In this document: in pieces, positions 1 to 7,471 of the stretch
Layout of the letters: each line of letters begins with the position of its first letter
Numbering within the stretch: the first letter of the stretch is position 1
Source: CAYYJR01 sp964472305
GTDB lineage: Bacteria > Armatimonadota > Hebobacteria > CAIYQO01
Direction of reading: 5' to 3'
NCBI GenBank assembly: GCA_964472305.1
Contig: CAYYJR010000013.1
Location: 52,521-116,520, forward strand
Length of the DNA: 64,000 nucleotides
Position numbers and translations under genes: made by a program
The notes under the pieces: model-generated
Seen by the model: the letters and a program-made list of their open reading frames with translations, nothing else
Databases searched by the model: none
Told to the model about the DNA's origin: nothing

Positions 1-185
1 CCTTCCGCAGCGCCGTCATCAACGTCCGCATGAACCTGGCTACGCTCACCGACGACGCCTTCGTGCGCGCGATGGCGAGCGAACTGCAACAGATGATCGA
101 CCGATCCGCCGCGCAGGCGCGAAGTGCTCTGACGACCGCCTATCAGGCGATGAATGTCCCGATTGAAGGAGATCTGCCGGAATGA
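1..185 (+). CDS. C-terminal end of an FchA-like cyclodeaminase / methenyl-THF cyclohydrolase (partial)
   Basis: The window opens inside this gene; about 60 codons are visible, in the frame with codons starting at position 3 and the TGA at 183-185. The peptide has the segment AVINVRMNLATLTDDAF followed by a helical tail, which resembles the C-terminus of the formiminotransferase-cyclodeaminase domain family (FTCD_C). That family includes FchA, the methenyltetrahydrofolate cyclohydrolase or formimino-THF cyclodeaminase. Its stop overlaps the folD start as ATGA (182-185), so the two are probably translationally coupled and work in the same one-carbon pathway. The family call rests on this short tail plus the folD context, so it is moderate. 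Confidence 0.6.
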   Translation, partial: FRSAVINVRMNLATLTDDAFVRAMASELQQMIDRSAAQARSALTTAYQAMNVPIEGDLPE

Positions 186-1042
186 CTGCTGTTCAACTCC
201 GCGGCGCCCCCGTCGCGCAAAGCATTAACGAGCGCCTGGCCGGCGAAGTCGCCGACCTGGCCAACCACGGCATCACCCCCTGCCTGGTCTCGGTACAGGT
301 GGGCGAAGATGAAGCATCGCGCATCTACCGCAATCAGCAGGAGAAGAAGGCGGCCGCGCTGGGCATCACGTATCAGCGCCTTGACCTGGCGCCCGACACC
401 ACGGAAGAACAGTTGGCCGATCGCCTGCGCGATCTCAATCGTGATCCGCTGGTGCACGGCGTCATCCTGCAGACGCCGTTGCCCAAAGGCATAAACCTGG
501 ATGCCATGCAGGGATTGATCGAGCCGCTGAAGGACGTGGATGGCGTCACCGAAGGAAACCTGGGCGCGGTAATGACGGGACGGCCGGGACTGTATCCCTC
601 GACGGCCATGTCCGCGTTTGAGCTGATTCTCTCCACCGGCGTGAACCTGAAAGGTAAAGAGGCGGTCGTGATTGGCCGCAGCGCCATCGTAAGCAAGCCG
701 GTCTTCATGATGCTGGTGAACCAGCGCGCGACCACCACCATGTGCCACACCGGCACGCAGAGCGCGGGCATGCTGGAGTACCACGTGAACCGGGCGGAAA
801 TCCTGGTGGTGGCGACCGGCCAGCCGAAGCTGGTACCCGGCGAATGGGTGCGCGAAGGCGCAATCGTCATTGACGTCGGTATCAATTACGTCGAGAACGT
901 CATTGTCGGTGACGTAGTGTACGAGCCGGCAGCCGAGCGCGCCGCGTTCATTACTCCTGTCCCGGGCGGCGTCGGACCGCTGACCGTCACCATGCTCATG
1001 CGCAACACCGTACAGGCCGCGCACATGCAGACGGGTCTCTGA
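182..1042 (+). CDS. folD: FolD: methylenetetrahydrofolate dehydrogenase/methenyl-THF cyclohydrolase
   Basis: A 286-residue protein, the usual FolD length, interconverting 5,10-methylene-, 5,10-methenyl- and 10-formyl-tetrahydrofolate in the cytoplasm. Seen: folate-site motif LQTPLP (about residue 98), KDVDG, Rossmann motif VVIGRSAIVSKP and C-terminal PVPGGVGPLT. The start at 182 has AAGGAG 10 nt upstream and overlaps the preceding fchA-like stop by 4 bp. Odd: in the segment ASRIYRNQQEKKAAALGI (about residues 45-62) the position of the catalytic lysine (YxxxK in E. coli and human enzymes) is Gln53; the next lysine is kept. The family literature links this Lys to the cyclohydrolase step, so this FolD may be mainly a dehydrogenase, with the upstream FchA-like protein doing the hydrolysis. 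That last step is inference. Confidence 0.95.
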   Translation: MTAVQLRGAPVAQSINERLAGEVADLANHGITPCLVSVQVGEDEASRIYRNQQEKKAAALGITYQRLDLAPDTTEEQLADRLRDLNRDPLVHGVILQTPLPKGINLDAMQGLIEPLKDVDGVTEGNLGAVMTGRPGLYPSTAMSAFELILSTGVNLKGKEAVVIGRSAIVSKPVFMMLVNQRATTTMCHTGTQSAGMLEYHVNRAEILVVATGQPKLVPGEWVREGAIVIDVGINYVENVIVGDVVYEPAAERAAFITPVPGGVGPLTVTMLMRNTVQAAHMQTGL

Positions 1043-1054
1043 ACACGCACGGAC

Positions 1055-1083
1055 GACGGCCCCGGGTTGCACTCGGGGCCGTC
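1055..1083. terminator. Hairpin between convergent folD and the parvulin-like gene
   Basis: A perfect 10-bp stem (gacggccccg / cggggccgtc) with a 9-nt loop lies between two convergent genes. There is no T-run on either side, so it may be a weak bidirectional terminator or an mRNA 3'-end stabiliser. Confidence 0.45.
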
Positions 1084-1115
1084 CGACAAGCCTTCGTTCC
1101 ACGCCGGTTTCGGTG

Positions 1116-2099
1116 TTACGGCGTCGCGGGCACCGTCACCAGGGGCGAAACCGGCTCCAGCAGATTGCTGACGCGCTTCCACACAATGGTCTTCTCCTGC
1201 TCCGCGAACCACACCGGCTCCTGGTTGGCTAATTTCTGATAACGAGCCAGGAATTCGACCGCCGTGCGCGCTTCCTTCAGTTCAACCTGATGACTGGGCC
1301 GGGTGTCTTCCACATAAAACACCATGTAATCGATCTTACCATTTTCATTTTTATATTTGATCACGGGCGTGCAATCCTTCGGACGCAGGCCTTTCCCATC
1401 ATTGGCATCGAAGATCGCGGTATAGACGTCATAACTCATCGCGCTGCGGGCAACCCAACTCAGATCACCCTTCATTTTCGCAATCGCTTCGTCAGTCGAT
1501 ATCTCCGCCGACACTTTCCGCGGGTCTTCACCATCCTTCAATCGTCGAAACGCGCGGGTTGCGGCGGCTTCGGTATTCGTGACGGTCAGGACCAGTTTCG
1601 CCATGGGTGGGCGATAAAACCGCTTCAAATTATCGATGTAGGTGTTTTGCACATCCGTATTGTTCACGCTAATCTTCATCATCTTCTCCGCCAGCAGCGC
1701 GGTGCGGAACTGGTCTTCCAGGATGCGCCGCGGAATGGCATCGAATGCTTTCTTCGTGCCCAACAGGTCAGCCAACTCGACATAATTCTGCAACAGGCTC
1801 TGGTATTCCGCTATCCGCTGATCAACCTCGGCCGGTGTGGCTTCAATGCCGGCGCGGCGGGCAGCCTCGTAGACGATGGCATGCTTGCGCAGGTCCTGAT
1901 CCAAAATCTTGCCGCCGTGGCGGTAGATGGTTAACTCGGCCAACTCACCGCGGGTGATGGGAGTATCCCCTGCCTGACCGATTACCTGGTCGTAGGAAAA
2001 TTTCGCCTGGTCGGTGCGGGCGATGGTGACCAGCGCCCCACACAGGAAACCGATGAACAGGCCGGTCGCCACCAACAGCAATGGGTATAATCGTTTCAC
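1116..2099 (-). CDS. Membrane-anchored parvulin-like peptidyl-prolyl isomerase / SurA-type chaperone
   Basis: The GTG start at 2099 is chosen because GGAGGG lies 6 nt upstream and it puts a hydrophobic anchor (LYPLLLVATGLFIGFLCGA) at the N-terminus; a longer open frame upstream lacks such a site. The 327-residue product continues with a SurA-like N-domain (GDTPITRGEL, then EATPAEVDQRIAEYQ) and a degenerate parvulin domain (KGDLSWVARSAM ... AIFDANDGKGLRP ... VFYVEDTRPSHQVEL). The likely role is folding of exported proteins on the outer face of the inner membrane. Parvulin catalytic residues are not clearly conserved, so it may be only a chaperone. The gene is convergent with folD. Confidence 0.65.
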   Translation of the reverse strand: MKRLYPLLLVATGLFIGFLCGALVTIARTDQAKFSYDQVIGQAGDTPITRGELAELTIYRHGGKILDQDLRKHAIVYEAARRAGIEATPAEVDQRIAEYQSLLQNYVELADLLGTKKAFDAIPRRILEDQFRTALLAEKMMKISVNNTDVQNTYIDNLKRFYRPPMAKLVLTVTNTEAAATRAFRRLKDGEDPRKVSAEISTDEAIAKMKGDLSWVARSAMSYDVYTAIFDANDGKGLRPKDCTPVIKYKNENGKIDYMVFYVEDTRPSHQVELKEARTAVEFLARYQKLANQEPVWFAEQEKTIVWKRVSNLLEPVSPLVTVPATP

Positions 2100-2337
2100 G
2101 CCGATCCCTCCTGCGTCAGATATAGCTGGCTGCATGCGGGGAAGTATGCGGCCAGCAAGCCGGTGGTGATGCGAACCGCCACACCGGTGAACCATCACCG
2201 GTATGGTAGCCGTTTGGCCGCGGCAGGTCAAGGGTGCGCGTCACCGCCTCCGTCGGAGCAGCCCCCCGCTCCGGGCATGGGGATAGGTGGTGTGATGTGC
2301 TGTCGTCGCCCCTTCGCTGTTCCGGGGAGAGCACGCC

Positions 2338-3531
2338 TTATTCCTGCGTGACGGCATACCCACCCACCTGGCGCACCTCGACATAGCGATGCGTTTCAGC
2401 GGATTCCCTGGCAGCCAGGCAGGCATAGGCGCTCTGCACGCCGGTACGGATGGAGGTTTTCGACGTGGCGCATCCTTGAATGATATCGATGAAGTTCCTC
2501 GCCAGTTCGTGGTCGCCGCCGAAATGTCCCAGACCCTCCCCACCCTTCACCACCTCGGAGAATGGCTGATGGTGCCGCACGCGCTTCAGTGCGTTGGTGT
2601 ACCAGTCGAAGCCTACCGTGCCCAGATATCCGCTCACTGTGGCGCCGCGCGTGCCGGCGTCGCGACGGGTAAAAAACACCTGGGTATACACCCCCTGTGC
2701 GCCATTGGCGAATTCCAACAGCGCGCTGGAGGCATCTTCATTCATGCCGGATTCCCGGTTGCCGATATCCGTACCAAACGGGCAGGGGTGGTCGTCCGTT
2801 CGCCCACCTGACAGATTGCGCTTTCGGTTGTGCGGACTCTCCAGACAGCATGCGGACTCGTCGCAGGCGGAGCACAGCAGTCCAGCCGGCTTCTGACCGC
2901 CAAACACGCGGCCGTAAGAGGCCATAGCCGCCACCCGCGTAATGGGGGCATCCATTAGATAACTCATATAATCGAAATCATGGGTGGCCTTTTGCAGGAA
3001 CAAACCTTGCGTAATTTCGAACTCGCGATACGGGGAATCGAAATAGCAGGCGCCATAAGGCACGTAATTCACAGCCAGGATGTGCTCCGGCGTGCCGACC
3101 GCGCCGTCGGCCAGGTATGCGCGCGCCAGTTCGCACAGCGGCGACACGCGCAGCGGGAAACTGACGACTACTTCGCAGCGCGACTGCTCGAATGCCGATT
3201 CCAGCGCAATGGCTTGCTCCATGGAAGTGGCGACAGGTTTCTCCAGAAACAAGGGTAGATCATAGCGCGCGGCTTCGATGGCGTACGGCGTGTGCAAGTG
3301 GCACCGCGTGCCAATGACCAGCGCGTCAAGGCGCGCCTTGCGCACCATCTCATCCAGAGTGGAATAAAAGATCACGTCGTTGCGATCGCATTCTGCCAAT
3401 CGCGCGCCGGCGCCCACCTCATCCGGATCGACGATGCCCACCACGCGCACATCAGGTTCCACCTCGCGCAAGGTCGTGTTGATGACGCTGCTCACACGTC
3501 CACCGAAACCGATAACCCCGAGTCGTATCAT
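2338..3531 (-). CDS. Gfo/Idh/MocA family oxidoreductase with a Cys-rich insert
   Basis: Start ATG 3531 has AGGAGG 7 nt upstream and begins directly with the Rossmann motif IRLGVIGFGGRVS, giving 397 residues. The sugar-oxidoreductase signature EKPVAT is present around residue 96, followed by the C-terminal alpha/beta domain. These NAD(P)-dependent enzymes act on sugars, inositols and related polyols; the substrate cannot be read from sequence. An insert near residues 215-245 is rich in cysteines (CSACDESACC, then HPCPF), which suggests a bound metal or a disulfide patch. It precedes a region with other carbohydrate genes. Confidence 0.85.
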   Translation of the reverse strand: MIRLGVIGFGGRVSSVINTTLREVEPDVRVVGIVDPDEVGAGARLAECDRNDVIFYSTLDEMVRKARLDALVIGTRCHLHTPYAIEAARYDLPLFLEKPVATSMEQAIALESAFEQSRCEVVVSFPLRVSPLCELARAYLADGAVGTPEHILAVNYVPYGACYFDSPYREFEITQGLFLQKATHDFDYMSYLMDAPITRVAAMASYGRVFGGQKPAGLLCSACDESACCLESPHNRKRNLSGGRTDDHPCPFGTDIGNRESGMNEDASSALLEFANGAQGVYTQVFFTRRDAGTRGATVSGYLGTVGFDWYTNALKRVRHHQPFSEVVKGGEGLGHFGGDHELARNFIDIIQGCATSKTSIRTGVQSAYACLAARESAETHRYVEVRQVGGYAVTQE

Positions 3532-3736
3532 GACAGCCCTCCTGCCAACAAGCCGGTTCTGTGTTTCGTCACCCGGCCGGCATTTCCCTGCCATGATTCC
3601 CGTGACGCTCTCTCACCCATCACTCATCAATCCACGGGTCGCAGCGAATTCACCATGCATTCCACGGAATCTCGCGGTGATCATCCATCTCCGCGGCGAT
3701 CTTTTCGTGAAGCATGAGAAAGCCGGGCACATAATG

Positions 3737-3770
3737 CAGGGAGCGCCCCGATTGCTCGGAGCGCTCCCTG
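3737..3770. terminator. Strong hairpin downstream of the YjbH-like gene
   Basis: A perfect 10-bp stem (cagggagcgc / gcgctccctg) with a 14-nt loop sits 26 bp beyond the stop of the YjbH-like gene. The T-rich flank (tctgttt) is on the plus side, so on the minus strand it would act as a terminator or 3'-stabiliser without a U-tract. Confidence 0.45.
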
Positions 3771-3795
3771 TCTGTTTCACGTGATCGGTCAGCTA

Positions 3796-4182
3796 TTATT
3801 CGGCGGCGCCGAAGGCATAGTTGAGGCCGAGCGTGGTCATGCTGGTGTTGCCGACAAAACCGAGCTGCGCGCTCAGGGCGTCGGTAATCGGGGCGCGAAC
3901 GGCCATATTCAGGGACGAACCCGGCAGCGCGTTCACGTACTCAAGNNNNNNNNNNNNNNNNNNNNNNNNNNNNNNNNNNNNNNNNNNNNNNNNNNNNNNN
4001 NNNNNNNNNNNNNNNNNNNNNNNNNNNNNNNNNNNNNNNNNNNNNGCGACCTGAATCTGACCGGCCGGGGTTACGGCCGCATCGGGAACAGTCAGAAGGC
4101 CAGACGGGCCTCCGAGGGTCGGGTACGCGTACGCGGCGCAAGCGACGGCCGCGACGATACCGAGCAGTACGAGTTTCTTCAC
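3796..4182 (-). CDS. YjbH-like exported outer-membrane/surface protein (interrupted by an assembly gap)
   Basis: The GTG start at 4182 has AAAGGA 9 nt upstream and gives a signal peptide (KKLVLLGIVAAVACAAYA) followed by YPTLGGPSGLLTVPDAAVTPAG. The GxxGLxxxPxAxxxxxG pattern is typical of the N-terminus of YjbH-type beta-barrel proteins linked to exopolysaccharide. After the gap the C-terminal segment LNMAVRAPITDALSAQLGF ... LGLNYAFGAAE looks like the last strands of a small outer-membrane barrel. The open frame across the gap is accidental because the gap length is unknown, so the true size cannot be stated. It is transcribed from a strong promoter at 4415-4443 through a long structured leader. 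Confidence 0.6.
   Translation of the reverse strand: MKKLVLLGIVAAVACAAYAYPTLGGPSGLLTVPDAAVTPAGQIQVXXXXXXXXXXXXXXXXXXXXXXXXXXXXXXXXXXLEYVNALPGSSLNMAVRAPITDALSAQLGFVGNTSMTTLGLNYAFGAAE
3946..4045. other. Assembly gap of exactly 100 N
   Basis: One hundred consecutive N bases. This is the conventional placeholder for a scaffold gap of unknown length, and it lies inside the YjbH-like gene. Confidence 0.98.
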
Positions 4183-4408
4183 TGGGTGTTCCTTTCTCGA
4201 ACCCCGTGGTTTCAAGTTTTACCCACGATGTCCGAATGTCAGAATGCACCTCCATCCCGCCAGGGAGGTGTATAGCTAAGGCCGTGAATCGGCCTGGCGG
4301 GCATATCCGGAGCCCTCACGAACACCCCGTGTTGCTGTCCAGCAGTTACCAACCCGTGGTGGTAGGCTCGTGATTCATAGGCTCGGAACGATCTTTTACC
4401 GCTCCTAA
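4183..4408 (-). promoter_or_regulatory. Long structured 5' leader RNA of the YjbH-like gene (candidate cis-regulatory RNA)
   Basis: About 226 nt separate the predicted transcription start from the start codon and hold many complementary segments on the minus strand. A 5-bp helix (4365-4369 with 4310-4314) encloses two hairpins: 4347-4364 (taccaacccgtggtggta) and 4333-4344 (tgctgtccagca). Next, a 9-bp perfect helix pairs 4293-4301 with 4256-4264 (cctggcggg / cccgccagg). It competes or forms a pseudoknot with a 7-bp hairpin 4247-4253/4264-4270 (cacctcc / ggaggtg), and a third hairpin 4280-4294 overlaps it by 2 bases. Near the start, gttc/gaac (4189-4203) would partly hide the ribosome-binding site. 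It does not match any riboswitch consensus I can recall. Confidence 0.5.
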
Positions 4409-4414
4409 TATAGA

Positions 4415-4443
4415 ATAATAGCTTGTTTTGATCGATCTGTCAA
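4415..4443 (-). promoter_or_regulatory. Near-consensus sigma-70-type promoter of the YjbH-like gene
   Basis: On the minus strand TTGACA (4443-4438), a 17-bp spacer and TATTAT (4420-4415). The predicted start is near 4408. Confidence 0.8.
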
Positions 4444-4570
4444 GGCTTTGCTAAATACCGGATACAACGTTAACCTGCTGTGCCGGCGTTATGTTGCCCG
4501 GAATCGTCATTCCATATTGCGGGAAATATTGCGAATTGGGCGCATGCGCGGCGAAGAAAAGGGTACGCAA

Positions 4571-4606
4571 TAAAAAGCCGCGACGGGGGAAATCCCGCGT
4601 CGCGGC
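4571..4606 (-). terminator. Intrinsic terminator of rnpB
   Basis: On the minus strand a GC-rich hairpin (ccgcgacgcggg / cccgtcgcgg) is followed by a T-tract (cttttta), 10-40 nt beyond the end of the RNase P RNA. Confidence 0.85.
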
Positions 4607-4617
4607 CGCTAAAGAGT

Positions 4618-4990
4618 GGAGTCGGCTGATAAGCCGGATTTTGTCTTGGGTGGTTATCTATCTGGGACGGCCGTTGCCGACCGCCTCGTGCGGGACACCC
4701 GGATGTCTACGGCGGGCCGCCGTTTCCCGACTGGGTCGGGAGCATCCCTATCGTCCCTTGCTCCACGTGGGGTTTTCCAGGCCGACATGTCGCCATGCCG
4801 CCGGTGCGCTCTTGCCGCACCATTTCACCCTTACCCGCGCGAGTCTTTCACGACGAAAGGCTCGCGGGGCGGTATCTTTTCTGTTGCACTATCCGTCGGG
4901 TCACCCCGCCTCGCCGTTAGCGAGCACGCTGCCCTGTGGAGTCCGGACTTTCCTCCCCGATACACTCGAGGCAACCACCTGGCCGACTCC
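4618..4990 (-). ncRNA. rnpB: RNase P RNA (bacterial type A)
   Basis: This is the catalytic RNA that trims tRNA 5' ends. On the minus strand the diagnostic conserved blocks are all present in order: the 5' helix GGAGTCGGCCAGGTGG, GAGGAAAGTCCGGAC, ACAGGGCAG, ACAGAAA, and the 3' block with CCAAGACAAAATCCGGCTTA and the closing GCCGACTCC that pairs with the 5' end. Length about 373 nt, as expected. A minus-10 TATAAT ends 6 nt before the 5' G, and a terminator follows. Confidence 0.97.
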
Positions 4991-4996
4991 AACACC

Positions 4997-5002
4997 ATTA
5001 TA
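4997..5002 (-). promoter_or_regulatory. Minus-10 box of rnpB
   Basis: TATAAT on the minus strand, exactly 6 nt upstream of the RNase P RNA 5' end at 4990; no convincing minus-35. This spacing serves as an internal calibration for the leaderless promoters elsewhere in the window. Confidence 0.75.
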
Positions 5003-5025
5003 CCTGATTTCGACGCTGCCGCGGG

Positions 5026-6087
5026 TCATGCGAACCACTGGTGAAAGAAATCCCACACGCGCGCGTTGGAAAAGACGTGCTCGTTGTCGTAATATTCCTC
5101 TTCAAGCCGTTGATCGGCATCGAACAGTCGATACGCGCGACGCAGAACATCGACGCCCGCGCGCGTGGCCGCGATGGGGAAAATGGGATCGCGCACCCCC
5201 TGACTGATGAGCAACGGGCGCGGCGCGATGGCACAGCCCATGTCAGGCATCTCGGCGACGGTGGATAAACCCGGCACGAAATTATCAATGCAATGGTTGA
5301 TGCGCATGAACGCGTTGAACTGATTGAAATACCCGCTGATCATCGCCGCGCGCACGCGGTCGTCCAGCACGGCGGTGAAAAAAGTAATGGTGCCACCGCC
5401 GGAAATACCCGCCATGCCAATGCGCTCGGCATCCACCTCCGGCAGCGTGCCGAGTACGTCGAGCATGCGACGGGCGTCGAATACGCGCAGTCCCAGCATG
5501 GAAGAGCCCAGTTGCTGCGCCAGCTTACTCGGCAAGTCACAGGGACCCACGTTATACTGCGCGCAATAGGCGAAATCGCGCCGCCGACCGAAGCACAGCA
5601 TGTCGAATGCCAGCGCGACAAATCCACGCCGGCAGGCTTCCAACGCGAAGGTGCGCTGGTAGTCGTGCTCCACCGGATTGCCCGCCGCATCAAGACCGAA
5701 CAACGGATTCATGCCGTCACCATGGCCGTGCACGCACAGCACTCCCGGCGTGGGAGCGGACAGGCCGGCGGGGATGAGTGCCATGAACGGAATCGTCATC
5801 CCCGGTGCGGAATCCATCTCGCCGTAGCGAAATTGCACCCCCGGCTCCAGTTCGCCTTCGGCCAGCACGCGCGGTACGACCGGCAGCGCTTCCGGCATGC
5901 GGCCCAGGTGTGCCTGCACGGCGGCGCGCAACGCCGCGCGCCACGCGGCGCATTCTTCGACCGTGGTCGCACGAAACGGCCATTGTAGCGTCGTCTCGTC
6001 CCACAGGCGGTGAATCGCCGTCAGCGGCGCAAACGCGCTGCCCTGTTCGCGGTCGGCGATCGCCCATTCCGGGATATTGGTTAACAT
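5026..6087 (-). CDS. Alpha/beta hydrolase, acetyl-xylan-esterase/dienelactone-hydrolase-like
   Basis: Start ATG 6087 (GGAGG 8 nt upstream) is preferred over the in-frame GTG at 6102, giving 353 residues. Seen: the oxyanion region GVLCVHGHGDGMNP, nucleophile elbow GISGGGT (Ser about residue 230), acid loop GVRDPIFP and a C-terminal histidine in DNEHVFSN, so the catalytic triad is complete. No signal peptide, so it acts in the cytoplasm. Related enzymes deacylate acetylated sugars or small esters. The neighbours are sugar-metabolism genes, which fits an esterase for acetylated saccharides; the exact substrate is not determinable. Confidence 0.8.
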   Translation of the reverse strand: MLTNIPEWAIADREQGSAFAPLTAIHRLWDETTLQWPFRATTVEECAAWRAALRAAVQAHLGRMPEALPVVPRVLAEGELEPGVQFRYGEMDSAPGMTIPFMALIPAGLSAPTPGVLCVHGHGDGMNPLFGLDAAGNPVEHDYQRTFALEACRRGFVALAFDMLCFGRRRDFAYCAQYNVGPCDLPSKLAQQLGSSMLGLRVFDARRMLDVLGTLPEVDAERIGMAGISGGGTITFFTAVLDDRVRAAMISGYFNQFNAFMRINHCIDNFVPGLSTVAEMPDMGCAIAPRPLLISQGVRDPIFPIAATRAGVDVLRRAYRLFDADQRLEEEYYDNEHVFSNARVWDFFHQWFA

Positions 6088-6153
6088 GTCAGCAGCCTCC
6101 ACGTTCAGAGGCAGGGTGGCATTCCCTGCAGTTCAAACCACTCGTTCCTGATT

Positions 6154-7356
6154 CTACCCGACCCCGAGCAGTTCTCCGTGCGCGGCACGAATGGCGTCGG
6201 CGACTTCCCGATCAATAGGATCGTCCGCGTGCAGGCCGCATACCCGGTCGAAGATGACTTCCAGTCCTTGCGCATAGAATTCATCGAGAAATTTGCTGTC
6301 CGGGGAGGCGAGGCGCTGGCGCTCGTCGGTGCCACGAAACTCCAGCGCGGCGGCGGCGGCGCGCGCGGTGGCGGGGAACGAAATGCCGTGCGTGTGGTCA
6401 AAAAGCATGGCGCCGATCACGCGATCCTCGCGCGACAGCTTGCGCAGCAAATCGCGACCTACGCGATAAATGGTGTCGCCCAACGCGCGGTTGGCGAAGC
6501 GCCGCAACAGATCGTCAATATGTTCACGCTGATTCGCGTCGGTGAACTCCTCCGGGTAGGCGGTAATCAGCGCGCGCGCCGATTCCCACATTGCCGCTTC
6601 CGCGGCCTCGCGCACCGCCGGTTGCTCCACCGCCTGCCAGATGTATGTCAGGTAGGGATCAAACTGGTACCCGTGATACGCCACCGCGGCATGACCCAGG
6701 TTATGAATGAACAGCTTGCGGTCGACGTAGGCGGCCATGTTGCGCTTGGGCACCAGGCCGGGCACGACGGGAATGGGATTGCGGAACGCCGTGCCGTCGA
6801 GAATCAGGTGATGATATGCCTCGGCAAACACCCACAGCGGATCTTCCCGCCGTTGCGCCTCGGTCATGATCGGCACCATCTTGCCAATGCTGGTTTCCAC
6901 CAGCCCGGCCATTTCATCCAGCGGGAAGTCCGCGGGCAGGTAGTTGCGCAGGCCGGCGCGCACGATGGCGGCGGCATTGCGCAAATTTTCCGCCAGGATG
7001 AAGTCCAGCGGACGCAGCCCATGCCGCATATACCGCCGCTGCAACCCCTGCGCGATGCCGGGATACAGATACGCCAGCGCGTTGGGTCCCACCGCGGTCG
7101 CGGCGATATCTGTCTCCGCCAGCACCTCCGCCACGGCGTCCAGGTCTTTTCCATTGACGGCGCGCACGCGCTCAACCCACAGTTCTTCGCTGTGGACATC
7201 GCGGATCATCACCCGGTAGCGTCCCTGCGCGTTCAACTGCGATACCAGTTCGTCCACGACATCGACGAATACGACATCATGCCCGGCGGCGGAAAACAGT
7301 TGCGCGATGAATGACCGGCCAATATTGCCGGCGCCAAATTGCACGAGAGTAGCCAT
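6154..7356 (-). CDS. mtlD: Mannitol-1-phosphate 5-dehydrogenase family protein
   Basis: A 400-residue protein starting at ATG 7356 with the Rossmann motif TLVQFGAGNIGRSFI, as in MtlD (HFGAGNIGRGFI). Further family blocks are AVGPNALAYLYPGIAQGL, CENM-type ILAENLRNAA, VPGLVPKRNMAAYVDRKLF and HNLGHAAVAYHGY, with the C-terminal FRGTDERQR. It would oxidise mannitol-1-phosphate to fructose-6-phosphate with NAD, or act on a related hexitol phosphate. No clear Shine-Dalgarno is visible. There is no mannitol PTS gene nearby, so the exact polyol phosphate is uncertain. Confidence 0.82.
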   Translation of the reverse strand: MATLVQFGAGNIGRSFIAQLFSAAGHDVVFVDVVDELVSQLNAQGRYRVMIRDVHSEELWVERVRAVNGKDLDAVAEVLAETDIAATAVGPNALAYLYPGIAQGLQRRYMRHGLRPLDFILAENLRNAAAIVRAGLRNYLPADFPLDEMAGLVETSIGKMVPIMTEAQRREDPLWVFAEAYHHLILDGTAFRNPIPVVPGLVPKRNMAAYVDRKLFIHNLGHAAVAYHGYQFDPYLTYIWQAVEQPAVREAAEAAMWESARALITAYPEEFTDANQREHIDDLLRRFANRALGDTIYRVGRDLLRKLSREDRVIGAMLFDHTHGISFPATARAAAAALEFRGTDERQRLASPDSKFLDEFYAQGLEVIFDRVCGLHADDPIDREVADAIRAAHGELLGVG

Positions 7357-7471
7357 AGCAGGAATTAGTTTCGCATGTCCCCCCTCAACTCCTGCCGCAA
7401 AACGGTACGGCAGGTACGTTTTGCAGGAACTCTTGCCGTGAGCGGGAAGATACACATACGGAGCTGATATC

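Noticed and set aside
3796..4275. Continuous frames across the run of unknown bases
   Set aside because: The gap length is unknown, so continuity across it has no meaning; only the two flanks of the minus-strand gene were used.
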